A stretch of 64,000 nucleotides of DNA from Pedobacter cryoconitis (GTDB lineage: Bacteria > Bacteroidota > Bacteroidia > Sphingobacteriales > Sphingobacteriaceae): the NCBI RefSeq assembly GCF_014200595.1, contig NZ_JACHCG010000004.1, forward strand, positions 124,001 through 188,000. Reading direction: 5' to 3'. Below, in pieces: positions 28,079 to 37,653 of this stretch. The stretch's first letter is position 1, and every line of letters starts with the position of its first letter. A program made the position numbers and the translations under genes. The notes beneath the pieces were generated by a model. The model made no database searches, was not told where the DNA came from, and was given only the letters and a program-made list of their open reading frames with translations.

Positions 28079-28102
28079 ATTAATCATTACATACAGTATA
28101 AG

Positions 28103-28140
28103 AAATGTGAGCCGCTTGTATAAAAGCACTCACATTTTAT
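28103..28140 (+). terminator. Hairpin between mreB and mreC
   Basis: AAATGTGAG (28103-28111) pairs with CTCACATTT (28129-28137), with an inner GCTT/AAGC extension, followed by TAT. It probably acts as a partial terminator after mreB, because mreC has no obvious separate promoter. Confidence 0.6.
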
Positions 28141-28185
28141 CATTAAATAAAATGAGGACTGTAGCTCAATACAGAATGAAGAAAT

Positions 28186-29025
28186 ATGCGTAACCTTTGG
28201 ATTTTCATAAATAGATACAACGCATTTTTCCTGTTTGTCATCTTTTTCACCATTGGCATTATCCTTACTGTTCAAAATAACGCTTACCAAAGGAGTGTAA
28301 CGCTTAATTCTACCAATGAGGTTGTCGGACATGCCTATGAGCGGCTCAATGTATTCAAAAAATACATGAACCTGGGCACTGTAAATGATAGCCTTGCCTT
28401 TGAAAATGCAAGACTTCATACTGCACTCCTCGCCCTTAAAAATATTGACAGTGCCAAAAACACACTGGTTAAAGATACCGCTACTCATGTGCAGTATACT
28501 TACCTGGCGGCCAGGGTCATCAAAAACTCTGTCACGCTGAGGAATAATGTCATTACGATTAACAAAGGAAGCTTAGACGGGATAGAAAGCGGGATGGCTG
28601 TCATCTCTGCCGGCAGAGGTGTCGTTGGGATTATCCGTGATGTATCACCGCACCTGGCTACGATAGAATCTTTGCTGAATAAAGACGCGAAAATCAGTGT
28701 CAGCATCAAATCAACAAAAGCATTAGGCTCACTGGTATGGGGTGACCGGAATTCTGATTACAGAACAGCATTTATCAAAGACGTTCCCAACCATTTTAAA
28801 GTAAAACTAAAGGATACCGTGATCACTTCTGGTTTTGGCTCCTTCCCTCCTGGCATACAGGTAGGAACGATCAGTAACAGAGGGATCTCCACCGGAGATA
28901 ATTTCCTGACTATCCAGATTAACCTTTTCAATGATTTCAGCACTTTACAATATGTGTATGTAATCAAAGATAAATTGGCAGAGGAAGAAAAAGCATTAGA
29001 ATCAAAATTGCCGAATGAACAGTAG
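28186..29025 (+). CDS. mreC: Rod shape-determining protein MreC
   Basis: A 279-residue protein. It has one N-terminal transmembrane helix (NAFFLFVIFFTIGIILTVQN), a coiled coil (about 50-90) and the MreC periplasmic beta domain (VITINKGSLDGIESGMAVIS, GVVGIIRDVSPHLATIESLL, VITSGFGSFPPGIQVGTI). It links cytoplasmic MreB to the periplasmic wall synthases. It overlaps mreD by 11 bp. Confidence 0.95.
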   Translation: MRNLWIFINRYNAFFLFVIFFTIGIILTVQNNAYQRSVTLNSTNEVVGHAYERLNVFKKYMNLGTVNDSLAFENARLHTALLALKNIDSAKNTLVKDTATHVQYTYLAARVIKNSVTLRNNVITINKGSLDGIESGMAVISAGRGVVGIIRDVSPHLATIESLLNKDAKISVSIKSTKALGSLVWGDRNSDYRTAFIKDVPNHFKVKLKDTVITSGFGSFPPGIQVGTISNRGISTGDNFLTIQINLFNDFSTLQYVYVIKDKLAEEEKALESKLPNEQ

Positions 29026-29530
29026 AATCATATTAATCAATATCTTAAGGTGGTTCATTCTGCTTTCCATACAGATTCTTTTGTTAAGGAACCTGAGTTT
29101 TTACGATCTGGCGACCCCTTTTACCTATATCTTATTTTTATTGTTGTTACCTTTTGGTATCCCTAACCCTATTCTGTATCTCATCGCTTTTGGTACAGGT
29201 TTAACACTGGATGCTTTTTATGATACCTTAGGGGTACATACTGCTGCCTGTGTAACGCTGGTTTTTGTACGGATTTTGTTTATTTCCGTAACGGTAAGCC
29301 GTGACAATTTTGATGAACCCGAACCCACTTTAGGTAATATGGGATTCAAATGGTTCGGCTTATATGCCTTACTTTGTACCTTCTCACATCACCTTGTGCT
29401 TTTCTTATTAGAAGCTTTTAAATTAACAGAACTCTCGTATACTTTGTTAAGATGCCTGCTTAGCGGTATCTTTACTTTATTCACTGTTATATTGATAGAA
29501 TTTATCTTCTATAATAGAAAAATGCGCTAA
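29015..29530 (+). CDS. mreD: Rod shape-determining protein MreD
   Basis: A 171-residue integral membrane protein with about five hydrophobic segments (ILRWFILLSIQILLLRNLSF, TYILFLLLLPFGIPNPIL). Sequence conservation in MreD is low, and identity rests mainly on size, topology and position. It overlaps the end of mreC by 11 bp, and its stop codon overlaps the mrdA start codon by one base (TAATG). Confidence 0.9.
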   Translation: MNSRIILINILRWFILLSIQILLLRNLSFYDLATPFTYILFLLLLPFGIPNPILYLIAFGTGLTLDAFYDTLGVHTAACVTLVFVRILFISVTVSRDNFDEPEPTLGNMGFKWFGLYALLCTFSHHLVLFLLEAFKLTELSYTLLRCLLSGIFTLFTVILIEFIFYNRKMR

Positions 29531-31467
29531 TGGAGAATCTTTTCAACCGAAAATATATTATACAAGGTCTGTTTATAGTAGTTGCACTTATTTTATTAGG
29601 GCAGCTTTTCTATATACAAGTAGCCAGTGACCGTTATTTTTTATCCGCAAACAGTAATGTATTACGGAAAAAATATACTTTCCCGGCTCGTGGGGTTATT
29701 ACAGACCGCAACAATAAAGTGCTTGTTCAAAATGAACCAGTATATGACCTGATGGTCACCCCCAGCCTGGTTAAACCGTTTGATACACTTGCTTTATGCA
29801 GGATTATTGGTATCGATATGGCTGGTTTTCATAAACGATTTAATAAGGCCAGAAATCAGTCTAAATACCAGCGTTCAGTATTTGAGAAACAATTATCTGT
29901 ACAAACCTACGCCGCTTTACAAGAAAGACTTTCCCGCTTTATTGGTTTTGAAACACAAAACAGAACAGTAAGACATTACCCGGATAGTGTAGCCGGACAG
30001 TTTTTTGGCTATGTAAAAGAGGTTTCAGATAAGGATATTGAGGAAAGTGATGGCTATTACCGCCCGGGAGATTATATCGGAAAATCGGGTGTAGAGCGTC
30101 AGTATAATGATGTACTTCGCGGAGAGCGTGGAGTAGAGAATACGATTTATAATGCAAGGAATGTCCCTCAGGGGAGTTACCTGAATGGTAAATTTGATAC
30201 CCTGGCCATTTCCGGAGAAACATTGGTTTCTTCACTGGATATCGATATTCAGAAACTAGGAGAACAACTGCTGAAAAATAAGGTAGGAAGTATAGTAGCG
30301 ATTGAGCCAAGTACAGGTGAAGTGCTGGCTTTTGTCAGCAGCCCTACTTATGATCCTAACCTGATGGTTGGAAGGCAGCAGGGCAATAACTACATGGATA
30401 TTTTCCGTTCGCCAAACAGACCATTCTTAGTAAGGCCACTTTCAGGTTATTATTCTCCTGGTTCTTCTTTTAAACCACTGGATGACTTAATTGCGTTGCA
30501 GGAAGGTGTAATTGATCCGAATACGACTTTTAATTGTCCTGGCGGCTATTGGGCAGGAAACCACTTTGTAAGTTGCGAACACGTAGATGGAAATATTTCC
30601 CTTCGTAAAGGATTGGCAAGATCTTGTAATACTTATGCCTGTTATGTATTTCAGAAGCTGATGACGCAGAAGAAATACAAAAACAAAATTGAGGCTTATG
30701 ATTCCTGGTCTGCCAAAGTCCGTAAGTTCGGTCTGGGTTCTAAACTCGATCTGGATATGCCGTTTGAGCGTAAAGGAAGAATATTTACCTCCGAAGAGTA
30801 TACAAAAAGATTTGGTAAACATTGGGGATATACGACTGTAATCTCTTTGGCAATTGGCCAGGGTGAGATGAGTGCTACACCTTTACAGATGGCCAATATT
30901 ATGGCGATCATTGCAAACCGCGGTTATTATATCAAGCCTCACCTGGTTAAAGGTATCGGAGAAAAGAAAGATGTAAAAAAAGAATACCTGGTTAAGAACT
31001 CTGTAGACATCGATGCTGCACATTTTGAGCCCGTGATTGATGGAATGCAAGATGCCGTTAATGCACCTTATGGTACCGCCCGCGCTTCGGCGATCCCGAA
31101 TATTCTTTTCTGTGGAAAGACGGGTACGGTACAGAATCCACATGGAAAAAATCACTCTGTATTTGTTGGTTTTGCACCGCGTGATAATCCAAAAATAGCT
31201 ATTGCTGTAATTGTAGAAAATGCAGGTTTTGGTGGGGTCTATGCCGCACCTATTGCCAGTTATATTACAGAAAAATATTTGACAGGCAAAATTTCTGGTG
31301 GAAGGCTGGCGCAGTCAGAGGCGATGAAGAAACTTGTCGTTTTACCTGATGTACCAAGACCGAAAATCAAATGGGCCCCTAAAGGAACTGATAGTGCTGC
31401 TAAACCAGTTGTATTGCCAGCTTCACCAGAAAATAAAATTGTGAGTACTAAAACAACTATTAACTAA
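29530..31467 (+). CDS. mrdA: Penicillin-binding protein 2 (elongasome transpeptidase)
   Basis: A 645-residue class B PBP. It has an N-terminal transmembrane segment (YIIQGLFIVVALILLGQLFY), the PBP dimerisation domain (RGVITDRNNKVLVQNEPVYD, GKSGVERQYNDVLRGERGV) and the transpeptidase domain. Active-site motifs are SxxK in SPGSSFKPLD, SxN in ARSCNTYACY and KTG in FCGKTGTVQNP. It cross-links peptidoglycan during side-wall growth with RodA, which follows after 4 bp. The C-terminal tail after residue 600 is Pro/Lys-rich and low in complexity. Confidence 0.96.
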   Translation: MENLFNRKYIIQGLFIVVALILLGQLFYIQVASDRYFLSANSNVLRKKYTFPARGVITDRNNKVLVQNEPVYDLMVTPSLVKPFDTLALCRIIGIDMAGFHKRFNKARNQSKYQRSVFEKQLSVQTYAALQERLSRFIGFETQNRTVRHYPDSVAGQFFGYVKEVSDKDIEESDGYYRPGDYIGKSGVERQYNDVLRGERGVENTIYNARNVPQGSYLNGKFDTLAISGETLVSSLDIDIQKLGEQLLKNKVGSIVAIEPSTGEVLAFVSSPTYDPNLMVGRQQGNNYMDIFRSPNRPFLVRPLSGYYSPGSSFKPLDDLIALQEGVIDPNTTFNCPGGYWAGNHFVSCEHVDGNISLRKGLARSCNTYACYVFQKLMTQKKYKNKIEAYDSWSAKVRKFGLGSKLDLDMPFERKGRIFTSEEYTKRFGKHWGYTTVISLAIGQGEMSATPLQMANIMAIIANRGYYIKPHLVKGIGEKKDVKKEYLVKNSVDIDAAHFEPVIDGMQDAVNAPYGTARASAIPNILFCGKTGTVQNPHGKNHSVFVGFAPRDNPKIAIAVIVENAGFGGVYAAPIASYITEKYLTGKISGGRLAQSEAMKKLVVLPDVPRPKIKWAPKGTDSAAKPVVLPASPENKIVSTKTTIN

Positions 31468-31471
31468 GCAA

Positions 31472-32737
31472 ATGACTACGCAACAAGGCAGCCGTTTTTT
31501 CTTCAATGTAGATTGGATCACCATTTTGATTTACACGGCCTTATGTACTATTGGCTTCGTTAATATTTATGCTTCTCTTTATAACCCCGAAACTTCAACG
31601 CTGTTTAACTTCAGCAGTAACTACGGGAAACAATTAGTGTATATCATCACAGGCTTAATGCTGGGGTTCTCTATCCTGTTACTTGATGCCAAGTTCTTCA
31701 GTGTATTTTCACCAGTAGTTTATGGGATTACCATGTTACTGCTGATGGCCGTACTGGTGGTTGGCCGTAAAGTGGCTGGTAACCAGGCCTGGATTCCTCT
31801 GGGTGCCTTCAGGTTACAACCTTCTGAGCTGGCTAAATTCGGAACAGCCTTGCTGATTGCCAGGTATGTCGGGAATTTCAACCCCAAGTTCACGGATATT
31901 AAATCCATTTTTTTTGCAGCGCTGATCATCGGCTTTCCGTTGCTACTGATCATGCTTCAGCCTGATACGGGATCGGCACTGGTCTTTCTGGCCTTCATGT
32001 TCCCCTTGTACAGAGAAGGTTTATCAGGTTATTTCTTATTGATTTTCCTGGGGATGATCGTGTTATTTATTGCCGACTTCCTGGTCCCTTCTTATATCCT
32101 TATCCCTATTATTGCAGTAGTTGGGGGTTTCTTTATTTATCAGAACAGAAGAAAACAGAAGATGATGTTTTCGATGATCCTGACCACCATCATAGCCATT
32201 GCTTATTTATTTCTGGTGAAGGTCGCTTATGAAAAGGTTCTGGAGCCACATCAGCGTACAAGGATTGAAATCATGCTGGGTCTTAAAACAGATCCTAAAG
32301 GGGCTGGTTATAACGTGATCCAGTCCAAGATCGCTATTGGGGCAGGGCAATTGACCGGAAGAGGTTTTCTGGAAGGTACACAGACTAAATATGGCTATGT
32401 ACCTGAGCAAAGTACCGACTTTATCTTCTCTACGATTGGAGAGGAATGGGGTTTTCTGGGTTGTTCGGTTGTGATCGGGTTGTATATCTTTTTACTGTTA
32501 AGAGTAATTAACCTGGCCGAACGGCAACGTTCTACCTTTTCCAGGGTTTATGGATACTGTGTGGCCAGTATTATCTTCTTCCACGTTTTTATTAATATAG
32601 GGATGACTATTGGTATCATCCCGGTAATTGGTATTCCATTGCCATTCATTAGCTATGGAGGGTCTTCTTTATGGAGTTTTACAGTATTACTCTTTATTTT
32701 CCTGAAACTGGATTCGAATAGAATGGGCTTTATTTAA
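31472..32737 (+). CDS. rodA: SEDS glycosyltransferase RodA
   Basis: A 421-residue polytopic protein. SEDS motifs include WIPLGAFRLQPSELAKFGTA, LQPDTGSALVFLAFMFPL, AIGAGQLTGRGFLEGTQ and FIFSTIGEEWGFLG. The C-terminal part is IPVIGIPLPFISYGGSS. It polymerises lipid II glycan strands together with PBP2. Its 3' end overlaps the convergent gene at 32730-33863 by 8 bp. Confidence 0.96.
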   Translation: MTTQQGSRFFFNVDWITILIYTALCTIGFVNIYASLYNPETSTLFNFSSNYGKQLVYIITGLMLGFSILLLDAKFFSVFSPVVYGITMLLLMAVLVVGRKVAGNQAWIPLGAFRLQPSELAKFGTALLIARYVGNFNPKFTDIKSIFFAALIIGFPLLLIMLQPDTGSALVFLAFMFPLYREGLSGYFLLIFLGMIVLFIADFLVPSYILIPIIAVVGGFFIYQNRRKQKMMFSMILTTIIAIAYLFLVKVAYEKVLEPHQRTRIEIMLGLKTDPKGAGYNVIQSKIAIGAGQLTGRGFLEGTQTKYGYVPEQSTDFIFSTIGEEWGFLGCSVVIGLYIFLLLRVINLAERQRSTFSRVYGYCVASIIFFHVFINIGMTIGIIPVIGIPLPFISYGGSSLWSFTVLLFIFLKLDSNRMGFI

Positions 32738-33863
32738 CAGTAAAGCGCTGGTTTAACAATTCGTAAAACTGATCTGCTGTTTCTTGTTTAGCTGCCCAGT
32801 TATTCTTCGCTGCATAATTGCGCTGTAAAAATTCGTCTGCACTTTTGAAATCAGGCATTTTGTTAACCAGATCTATCGCTTCTGCATAGGCAAGATTATA
32901 ACCGTTAAACAGATCTTTAATATAACGCATCTTATCATTCAGACTGATGGCTTGTTTCAAGTCTTTTATTTCTATCCGGCTATTCTCAGCGTTAATATTC
33001 CGGGAAGCAGTATTGCCAGCCAGGATATCATTTAATGTAGGCTTTGCGACCGGTTTTTCCGGCTCAATATCTGCCTGTTTTTGCACAGGTACTGGTGCGA
33101 ATAATTCTTCCTGAACAGGCTTTGTTTCAAATGCAAAAATTGGTTCTTTAACAGGTTCCTCTTTATAAACAGGTTCTTCTGCAACTTCTTCAATCTGCTC
33201 AATTACAGGAACAGGTTCTTCTTTTACAGGTTCTATTACAGGCGCAATCTCTTCTTCTACAGGTTCGATTACCGGAATAACTTCTTCTTCCGGCTCAGGT
33301 ATAGCTGGTGTTTCCTCCACTTCAGTCTCTATCACAGGCTCTGATACTAAAAACGGTTCTGGCCCTACCTCATCATCTTCTGGCAGCTGTATGCCCAGGC
33401 TATCCATTTCTCTGAGCTTTTGTTTCTGTGCAATAATCACTTCTTCTTCTTTGCTCAGCGGCCTGTCAAATATGGCATCTATAGATTTCTCTTCAAATTC
33501 GAACTTATCGGTAGATGGCTTCTCATTTAAGATGAATTCGAAATTTGAAGGTTCATTGTCCAGTTTGAAGATATCCTCATCCAGTCTTGGTCTGGCCGGA
33601 AGGATCTCATGCGTAGCAGAAGTATCTTCAGCAGGTTCATCTTTCTTGATTTCGGCAGCACCGGATAGTATACGGGGGGCAGTCCCGCTATTTATTTTCT
33701 TAATAATATTAACATGATCAGCTAAGAAACTCGCATTTGCCAGAAAAAGTTCAAGCTCCAATTCATTGAGTTCACGGGGATTTTGAGCAAGATATTGATA
33801 CTGATCATTTAACTCATTAAGTATCTGCCCTATCTTTTTGAATATGTCCTCCTGGTTCATCAT
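32730..33863 (-). CDS. Acidic Glu/Pro-rich protein with a conserved C-terminal domain, function unknown
   Basis: A 377-residue cytoplasmic protein (the start could be either of two adjacent ATGs). Residues about 1-50 are helical (ILNELNDQYQYLAQNPRELN). Residues about 165-275 are a low-complexity stretch of Glu, Pro and Val with repeats of the EEVIPVIEPVEE kind. The C-terminal 100 residues form a helical domain (LKQAISLNDKMRYIKDLFNG, FYELLNQRFTVK) that I recall as recurring in Bacteroidota proteins of unknown function. No signal peptide. A -7 box (TACTTTTG, 33911-33918) lies upstream. It is convergent with rodA and divergent from tdk. Confidence 0.75.
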   Translation of the reverse strand: MMNQEDIFKKIGQILNELNDQYQYLAQNPRELNELELELFLANASFLADHVNIIKKINSGTAPRILSGAAEIKKDEPAEDTSATHEILPARPRLDEDIFKLDNEPSNFEFILNEKPSTDKFEFEEKSIDAIFDRPLSKEEEVIIAQKQKLREMDSLGIQLPEDDEVGPEPFLVSEPVIETEVEETPAIPEPEEEVIPVIEPVEEEIAPVIEPVKEEPVPVIEQIEEVAEEPVYKEEPVKEPIFAFETKPVQEELFAPVPVQKQADIEPEKPVAKPTLNDILAGNTASRNINAENSRIEIKDLKQAISLNDKMRYIKDLFNGYNLAYAEAIDLVNKMPDFKSADEFLQRNYAAKNNWAAKQETADQFYELLNQRFTVK

Positions 33864-33910
33864 AGTTGTATAACGTAAGAATTGGTGATTTATGTTGATA
33901 ACTAAACACT

Positions 33911-33918
33911 CAAAAGTA
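33911..33918 (-). promoter_or_regulatory. Possible -7 box of the E/P-rich protein gene
   Basis: TACTTTTG on the minus strand matches TAnnTTTG, 47 bp before the start codon. No convincing TTTG at the expected distance. Confidence 0.4.
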
Positions 33919-33964
33919 CTACAAAATTTCGATATTCGCCGGTCATTACACCCCAGAATACAGC

Positions 33965-34540
33965 ATGTTATTTAGCGAACAAAATTACAGCAGAGGAGAA
34001 TATGGCGGCAGCATTGAAGTAATTTGCGGCTCCATGTTTTCAGGCAAAACGGAAGAACTGATCAGAAGATTAAAGCGCGCAGAGATCGCTAAACTAAAAG
34101 TAGAGATTTATAAACCGGCAACAGATACCCGTTACGATGAAACAGCAGTCGTATCCCATAACTATAATTCTATCGAAGCTACCCCTGTAGCACATTCTTC
34201 TGCAATTCTGTTGCTGAGATCCGATACACAGGTTGTAGGTATTGATGAGGCTCAGTTTTTCGATGATGAACTTCCTGAAGTTTGTAATAAACTTGCAAAT
34301 AAAGGCATCCGTGTAATTGTAGCTGGTTTGGATATGGATTTCAGCGGCAAACCTTTCGGCCCTGTTCCTGCCTTAATGGCCATTGCAGAATTAGTTACCA
34401 AGGTGAATGCAGTCTGCGTAAGATGCGGAAGCCCTGCTATGTATTCTTTTCGCCGGGTAGCCAGCGATGCTAAAATCCTGCTTGGAGAAAAAGAAAGTTA
34501 CGAACCCAGGTGCAGAGCTTGTTTCCACGCGAGGGACTAA
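33965..34540 (+). CDS. tdk: Thymidine kinase, type II
   Basis: A 191-residue protein. The P-loop is [16 protein letters not shown] and the Walker B-like segment is [18 protein letters not shown]. The zinc-binding cysteines are CVRC and CRACF near the end, with the lasso around GSPAMYSFR. It phosphorylates thymidine in salvage. It ends 8 bp from the convergent GT39-like gene. Confidence 0.96.
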   Translation: MLFSEQNYSRGEYGGSIEVICGSMFSGKTEELIRRLKRAEIAKLKVEIYKPATDTRYDETAVVSHNYNSIEATPVAHSSAILLLRSDTQVVGIDEAQFFDDELPEVCNKLANKGIRVIVAGLDMDFSGKPFGPVPALMAIAELVTKVNAVCVRCGSPAMYSFRRVASDAKILLGEKESYEPRCRACFHARD

Positions 34541-34548
34541 TTTAAACT

Positions 34549-36081
34549 TCAGCGCTTATTGTATAATTGTGGTTTCACCAGGTAAATATCCCCGTCTTTG
34601 AAACTATACTGTTTCAGTACATCTGCCCTTTTTCGCAAAGCGGATAGATTAAGCAGATCAGGATCGTCTACTGCGTGGAACCAGATCACGTATACTGCAT
34701 CTTTACAGAAGAAATCATGAATATCGTGGTCTTCGATCCAATGTGGCAGTGAAGTTGCTCTTAATCCTCCGTTAAAGTACACTGCTTCTGCTGCATTAGA
34801 ATATAACTCATGCCCAGGTTTAAAAGCTGAGGAATGTTTTCTGAGAAACCTGGCAGTTTGGGAATTCTTCCAGGAATCGTCCGTATATCCCGCAATACCG
34901 TATTCGCTGACCTCCTGGTACATTCCATAAAGTTTGACAAGTTCACCCGCCTGAAAAGCAATGAGGACAATACCTGCACCAGCTAAAGCTATGTACCGCT
35001 TTACAACCGGCAGCCGGACTATTGTTTTCGGTATCCAGCAGGTGAGTACAATCAGCATAGGAATATATACCGGGGAGATAAATCTGTTATTGATCTGCTC
35101 GAAATGCGAAAGTGTAGAAACCCCGATAATAAATACGGTATAGACAATAAAAAATGCGGCAAAGCAATTTTCTGTAGTAGTATAACCTTTAACAAACCAC
35201 ACGCGCTTCAAGTATACCACACATACAATCAGGAACAGAACAATAGCCGTGCTCATATAGGCCCCCGGATGCTCGTCCAATGCAGGCAGCCACCAGCAGA
35301 TCACTTTTCCATAATAAAAAATATTATCTCCTAAAGAGGTAATTCCTGATTCCCTGGGGCCGGTCAGTGATTCTGCTACAAGCCTGTTGTGAATCAGGTT
35401 AGCTGCCAATAAAGTAATAGAGAGAAAGCCGAACAGCAAACAATGTCCTGTTTTTTTCCGCCATTCCAGAGAACGGTCAAAAACCATCATCATCAAACCG
35501 GTTGCGATCACTGTAATACCTGCATATCTGGTTATACAGGTGATGGCAGCAATAAACGAACAAAAGAGCAGCGCAGTTATGGAACGCGTCCTCATATAGC
35601 TTCTAAAGGCTATCAGGAATAAAAGCGACAGCAATATGAATAATGTTTCCGACCAGAACATGGCATAAACATCAAATAGTGACGGGCTGATAGCAATACA
35701 CAGGAGAATCACCAGTTTATAAATGCGGTTTTTTCCCTGAAATGATTCAATCAGGTTACCGGTACAGAAAATAACCAGCGCAAAGAGCAAGGCGTTCAGC
35801 CAGGGCCCCGCAGCAACCGGGTCCAGTCCGGAAAAAAAGGCAGCCGTGCTTAAAAATAAAGGATAAAATATAGGAAAGTCAACTATTGGCTTTAAGGTGT
35901 AGTCCAGTAATGCACCATATTCATGGATATTCCTGGCGACGCTTACATATACGATAGAATCGGGGGAGATCCCAATTCCTGTATGACCGGTATAAATCAG
36001 GAGCAGGATAAAGCCAAGTAATGCAATAAGAAGGCTATCCAGATTTTTAAAAGCTGATAAACCAGCCAGAGTCTTATTCAT
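34549..36081 (-). CDS. Polytopic membrane protein, GT39/ArnT-like glycosyltransferase
   Basis: A 510-residue protein with about ten hydrophobic segments. The first periplasmic loop begins GIGISPDSIVYVSVARNIHEYG, with an acidic residue after the first helix, as in GT-C enzymes. The next block is DFPIFYPLFLSTAAFFSGL, followed by a C-terminal soluble part (EDHDIHDFFCKDAVYVIWF). GT39-type enzymes use polyprenyl-phosphate sugars to glycosylate proteins or lipids outside the inner membrane. Acceptor and sugar are unknown, and no glycan genes are nearby. A clear -7 box lies upstream. Confidence 0.72.
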   Translation of the reverse strand: MNKTLAGLSAFKNLDSLLIALLGFILLLIYTGHTGIGISPDSIVYVSVARNIHEYGALLDYTLKPIVDFPIFYPLFLSTAAFFSGLDPVAAGPWLNALLFALVIFCTGNLIESFQGKNRIYKLVILLCIAISPSLFDVYAMFWSETLFILLSLLFLIAFRSYMRTRSITALLFCSFIAAITCITRYAGITVIATGLMMMVFDRSLEWRKKTGHCLLFGFLSITLLAANLIHNRLVAESLTGPRESGITSLGDNIFYYGKVICWWLPALDEHPGAYMSTAIVLFLIVCVVYLKRVWFVKGYTTTENCFAAFFIVYTVFIIGVSTLSHFEQINNRFISPVYIPMLIVLTCWIPKTIVRLPVVKRYIALAGAGIVLIAFQAGELVKLYGMYQEVSEYGIAGYTDDSWKNSQTARFLRKHSSAFKPGHELYSNAAEAVYFNGGLRATSLPHWIEDHDIHDFFCKDAVYVIWFHAVDDPDLLNLSALRKRADVLKQYSFKDGDIYLVKPQLYNKR

Positions 36082-36109
36082 TTAGATGTCGTATACTTTT
36101 TTTATGTAA

Positions 36110-36117
36110 CAAATATA
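36110..36117 (-). promoter_or_regulatory. -7 box of the GT39-like gene
   Basis: TATATTTG on the minus strand, a full match to TAnnTTTG, 28 bp before the start codon. No TTTG is evident upstream. Confidence 0.5.
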
Positions 36118-36463
36118 CTGAGAAACGATCAGATATCGTTTTTTGTATGTGATGAATAGTACAGATTAACTATTCTGGAAAATTTTGTAATAATTAGCGG
36201 ATATTATACAGTTAAAGTTTTTTTTCTGTATCTTATCCTCTTGTTAGTTCACATCACCGATTGCCTGTTTAAAACTCAAATTGTTTTATAAAAATTAATC
36301 TCCTATGTGCTAAATGATAAGGGTTTACAAATTTTGAAATAGATTAAATTATGCAACATTATATTGTCAAATTTCAATAATTTAACTTAGAAAATAGAAA
36401 CACGTCATATTTACACTCATATGTGTAAATTATAAATGGGAATATAAATTACTTAGTCGGCAA
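36118..36463. other. AT-rich intergenic region upstream of the XRE gene
   Basis: About 345 bp with no gene that I can support. It separates the divergent GT39-like and XRE genes and presumably holds the XRE promoter, but I could not assign it. Confidence 0.5.
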
Positions 36464-36730
36464 ATGGAAGGAAAGGTAAAACTAGATCTTATTGAACAGC
36501 ATGTGGTTGATTTCGTCAGAAAATTAAGAGCTGACAAGAAATTAAGACAGGAAGATATTGCTTACATTATTGGGGTTAAAGCATCTTTCATTGGTAACGT
36601 GGAAAACAGTGGAAATCCGGCTAAATACAATTTAAAACACATCAATGTATTTGCCGATCATTTTGGACTGTCGCCCAGAGATTTTCTACCATCCACGGCA
36701 CTGCTCGAGAAAAAAGACAAAAAAGTGTAG
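36464..36730 (+). CDS. Small XRE-family transcriptional regulator
   Basis: An 88-residue protein. It is essentially one helix-turn-helix domain (VVDFVRKLRADKKLRQEDIA, YIIGVKASFIGNVENSGNPA, KYNLKHINVFADHFGLSPRD). No ligand or oligomerisation domain is present. It stands alone, convergent with two paralogous genes of unknown function (36780-38452). It may regulate these, itself or the sigma/SusCD locus; nothing in the sequence decides this. Confidence 0.8.
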   Translation: MEGKVKLDLIEQHVVDFVRKLRADKKLRQEDIAYIIGVKASFIGNVENSGNPAKYNLKHINVFADHFGLSPRDFLPSTALLEKKDKKV

Positions 36731-36738
36731 TCCGTCAG

Positions 36739-36783
36739 TTGAAAGGTTTAATGCATCCCCTAAAATTCCATTAAACCTTTCAA
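36739..36783. terminator. Bidirectional terminator hairpin between convergent genes
   Basis: TTGAAAGGTTTAATG (36739-36753) pairs perfectly over 15 bp with its complement at 36769-36783, around a 15-base loop. The right arm includes the TGA stop codon of the convergent gene. It starts 8 bp after the XRE stop codon. Confidence 0.7.
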
Positions 36784-37532
36784 TTGATGTTTTTCCGCAA
36801 AGAGTTATACCATTCTTTATAGAACGCTCTGTAAACAGCAATACGCTTATCCAGGTTTTCTTCTCTCTTTAGCCGGTCATCGAGCAGGAGTAATTTTTCA
36901 CCATACCATTTATGAATTTCCTGATGAATGGGGATTCTGTTTTTTTTGTCGCCAAGACTCAGCCTCATCATTCCAAAAAGAGACATACAGGAATTCGTTT
37001 CCACAAACTCTATCAGGTTTATAGCTCTTTCACTGGCCATGGAAATATTATTCATAAAATATTGCAGTACTTGTACAGCTTCAATGCCATTCATTCTGCA
37101 AAGCAGATTAAAATCAAAAGTCAGGGTTAAAGAACGCTCTTCGTCCAGCAGGAAGTGCTGCGGATAATCCACCAGTGGTGACATATCAATTTCCCATTCT
37201 CTCATCAGAATATAACTTTCCTTCATTTTATCCACCGTTGACAGATAAGGATTATCATTCAGCTCACTCAGCATTAAAATATATTTCAGAGATATTCGCT
37301 TGACCTTTCTGTCCTTGACTGCTTTTATCTCCGCATTTACTTCTTTTTTACAATCAATCACGATACTCGTGGCCCATAAAGAGACTGCTTCCATTTCCCC
37401 TCCGTTAAACGCGTAAAAAGATACCCTGTTAATGAAGTATTGCAATACATCTTCTTGTTTAAGATTGTTGATCGTACAGGCCACCCTGAAATCGTCAGTA
37501 TAGGCTAACCTATCTCGTCCTTTTGAGTCCAT
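36780..37532 (-). CDS. Protein of unknown function, paralogue A (250 aa)
   Basis: A 250-residue protein from the ATG at 37532; an upstream ATG at 37637 would add 35 residues, but the chosen start matches the length of the neighbouring paralogue exactly. It has no signal peptide or membrane segment and is mostly helical. Two similar segments occur inside: residues about 13-41 (FRVACTINNLKQEDVLQYFI) and about 139-167 (FNLLCRMNGIEAVQVLQYFM), so the gene arose by internal duplication. The C-terminus ends NSLRKNIN. I do not recognise a family. The gene at 37700-38452 is a tandem paralogue. Confidence 0.75.
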   Translation of the reverse strand: MDSKGRDRLAYTDDFRVACTINNLKQEDVLQYFINRVSFYAFNGGEMEAVSLWATSIVIDCKKEVNAEIKAVKDRKVKRISLKYILMLSELNDNPYLSTVDKMKESYILMREWEIDMSPLVDYPQHFLLDEERSLTLTFDFNLLCRMNGIEAVQVLQYFMNNISMASERAINLIEFVETNSCMSLFGMMRLSLGDKKNRIPIHQEIHKWYGEKLLLLDDRLKREENLDKRIAVYRAFYKEWYNSLRKNIN

Positions 37533-37653
37533 ATTATTTATTTTGTTTTCCTCACAGGCATAACCATGTCCATGACTCAAGAGTTTTAATTTTGTTGATT
37601 TGCTGCACTGCACAATGGTTTCATTGAAAGCAGTCAAAAGATGTACCTCACCT

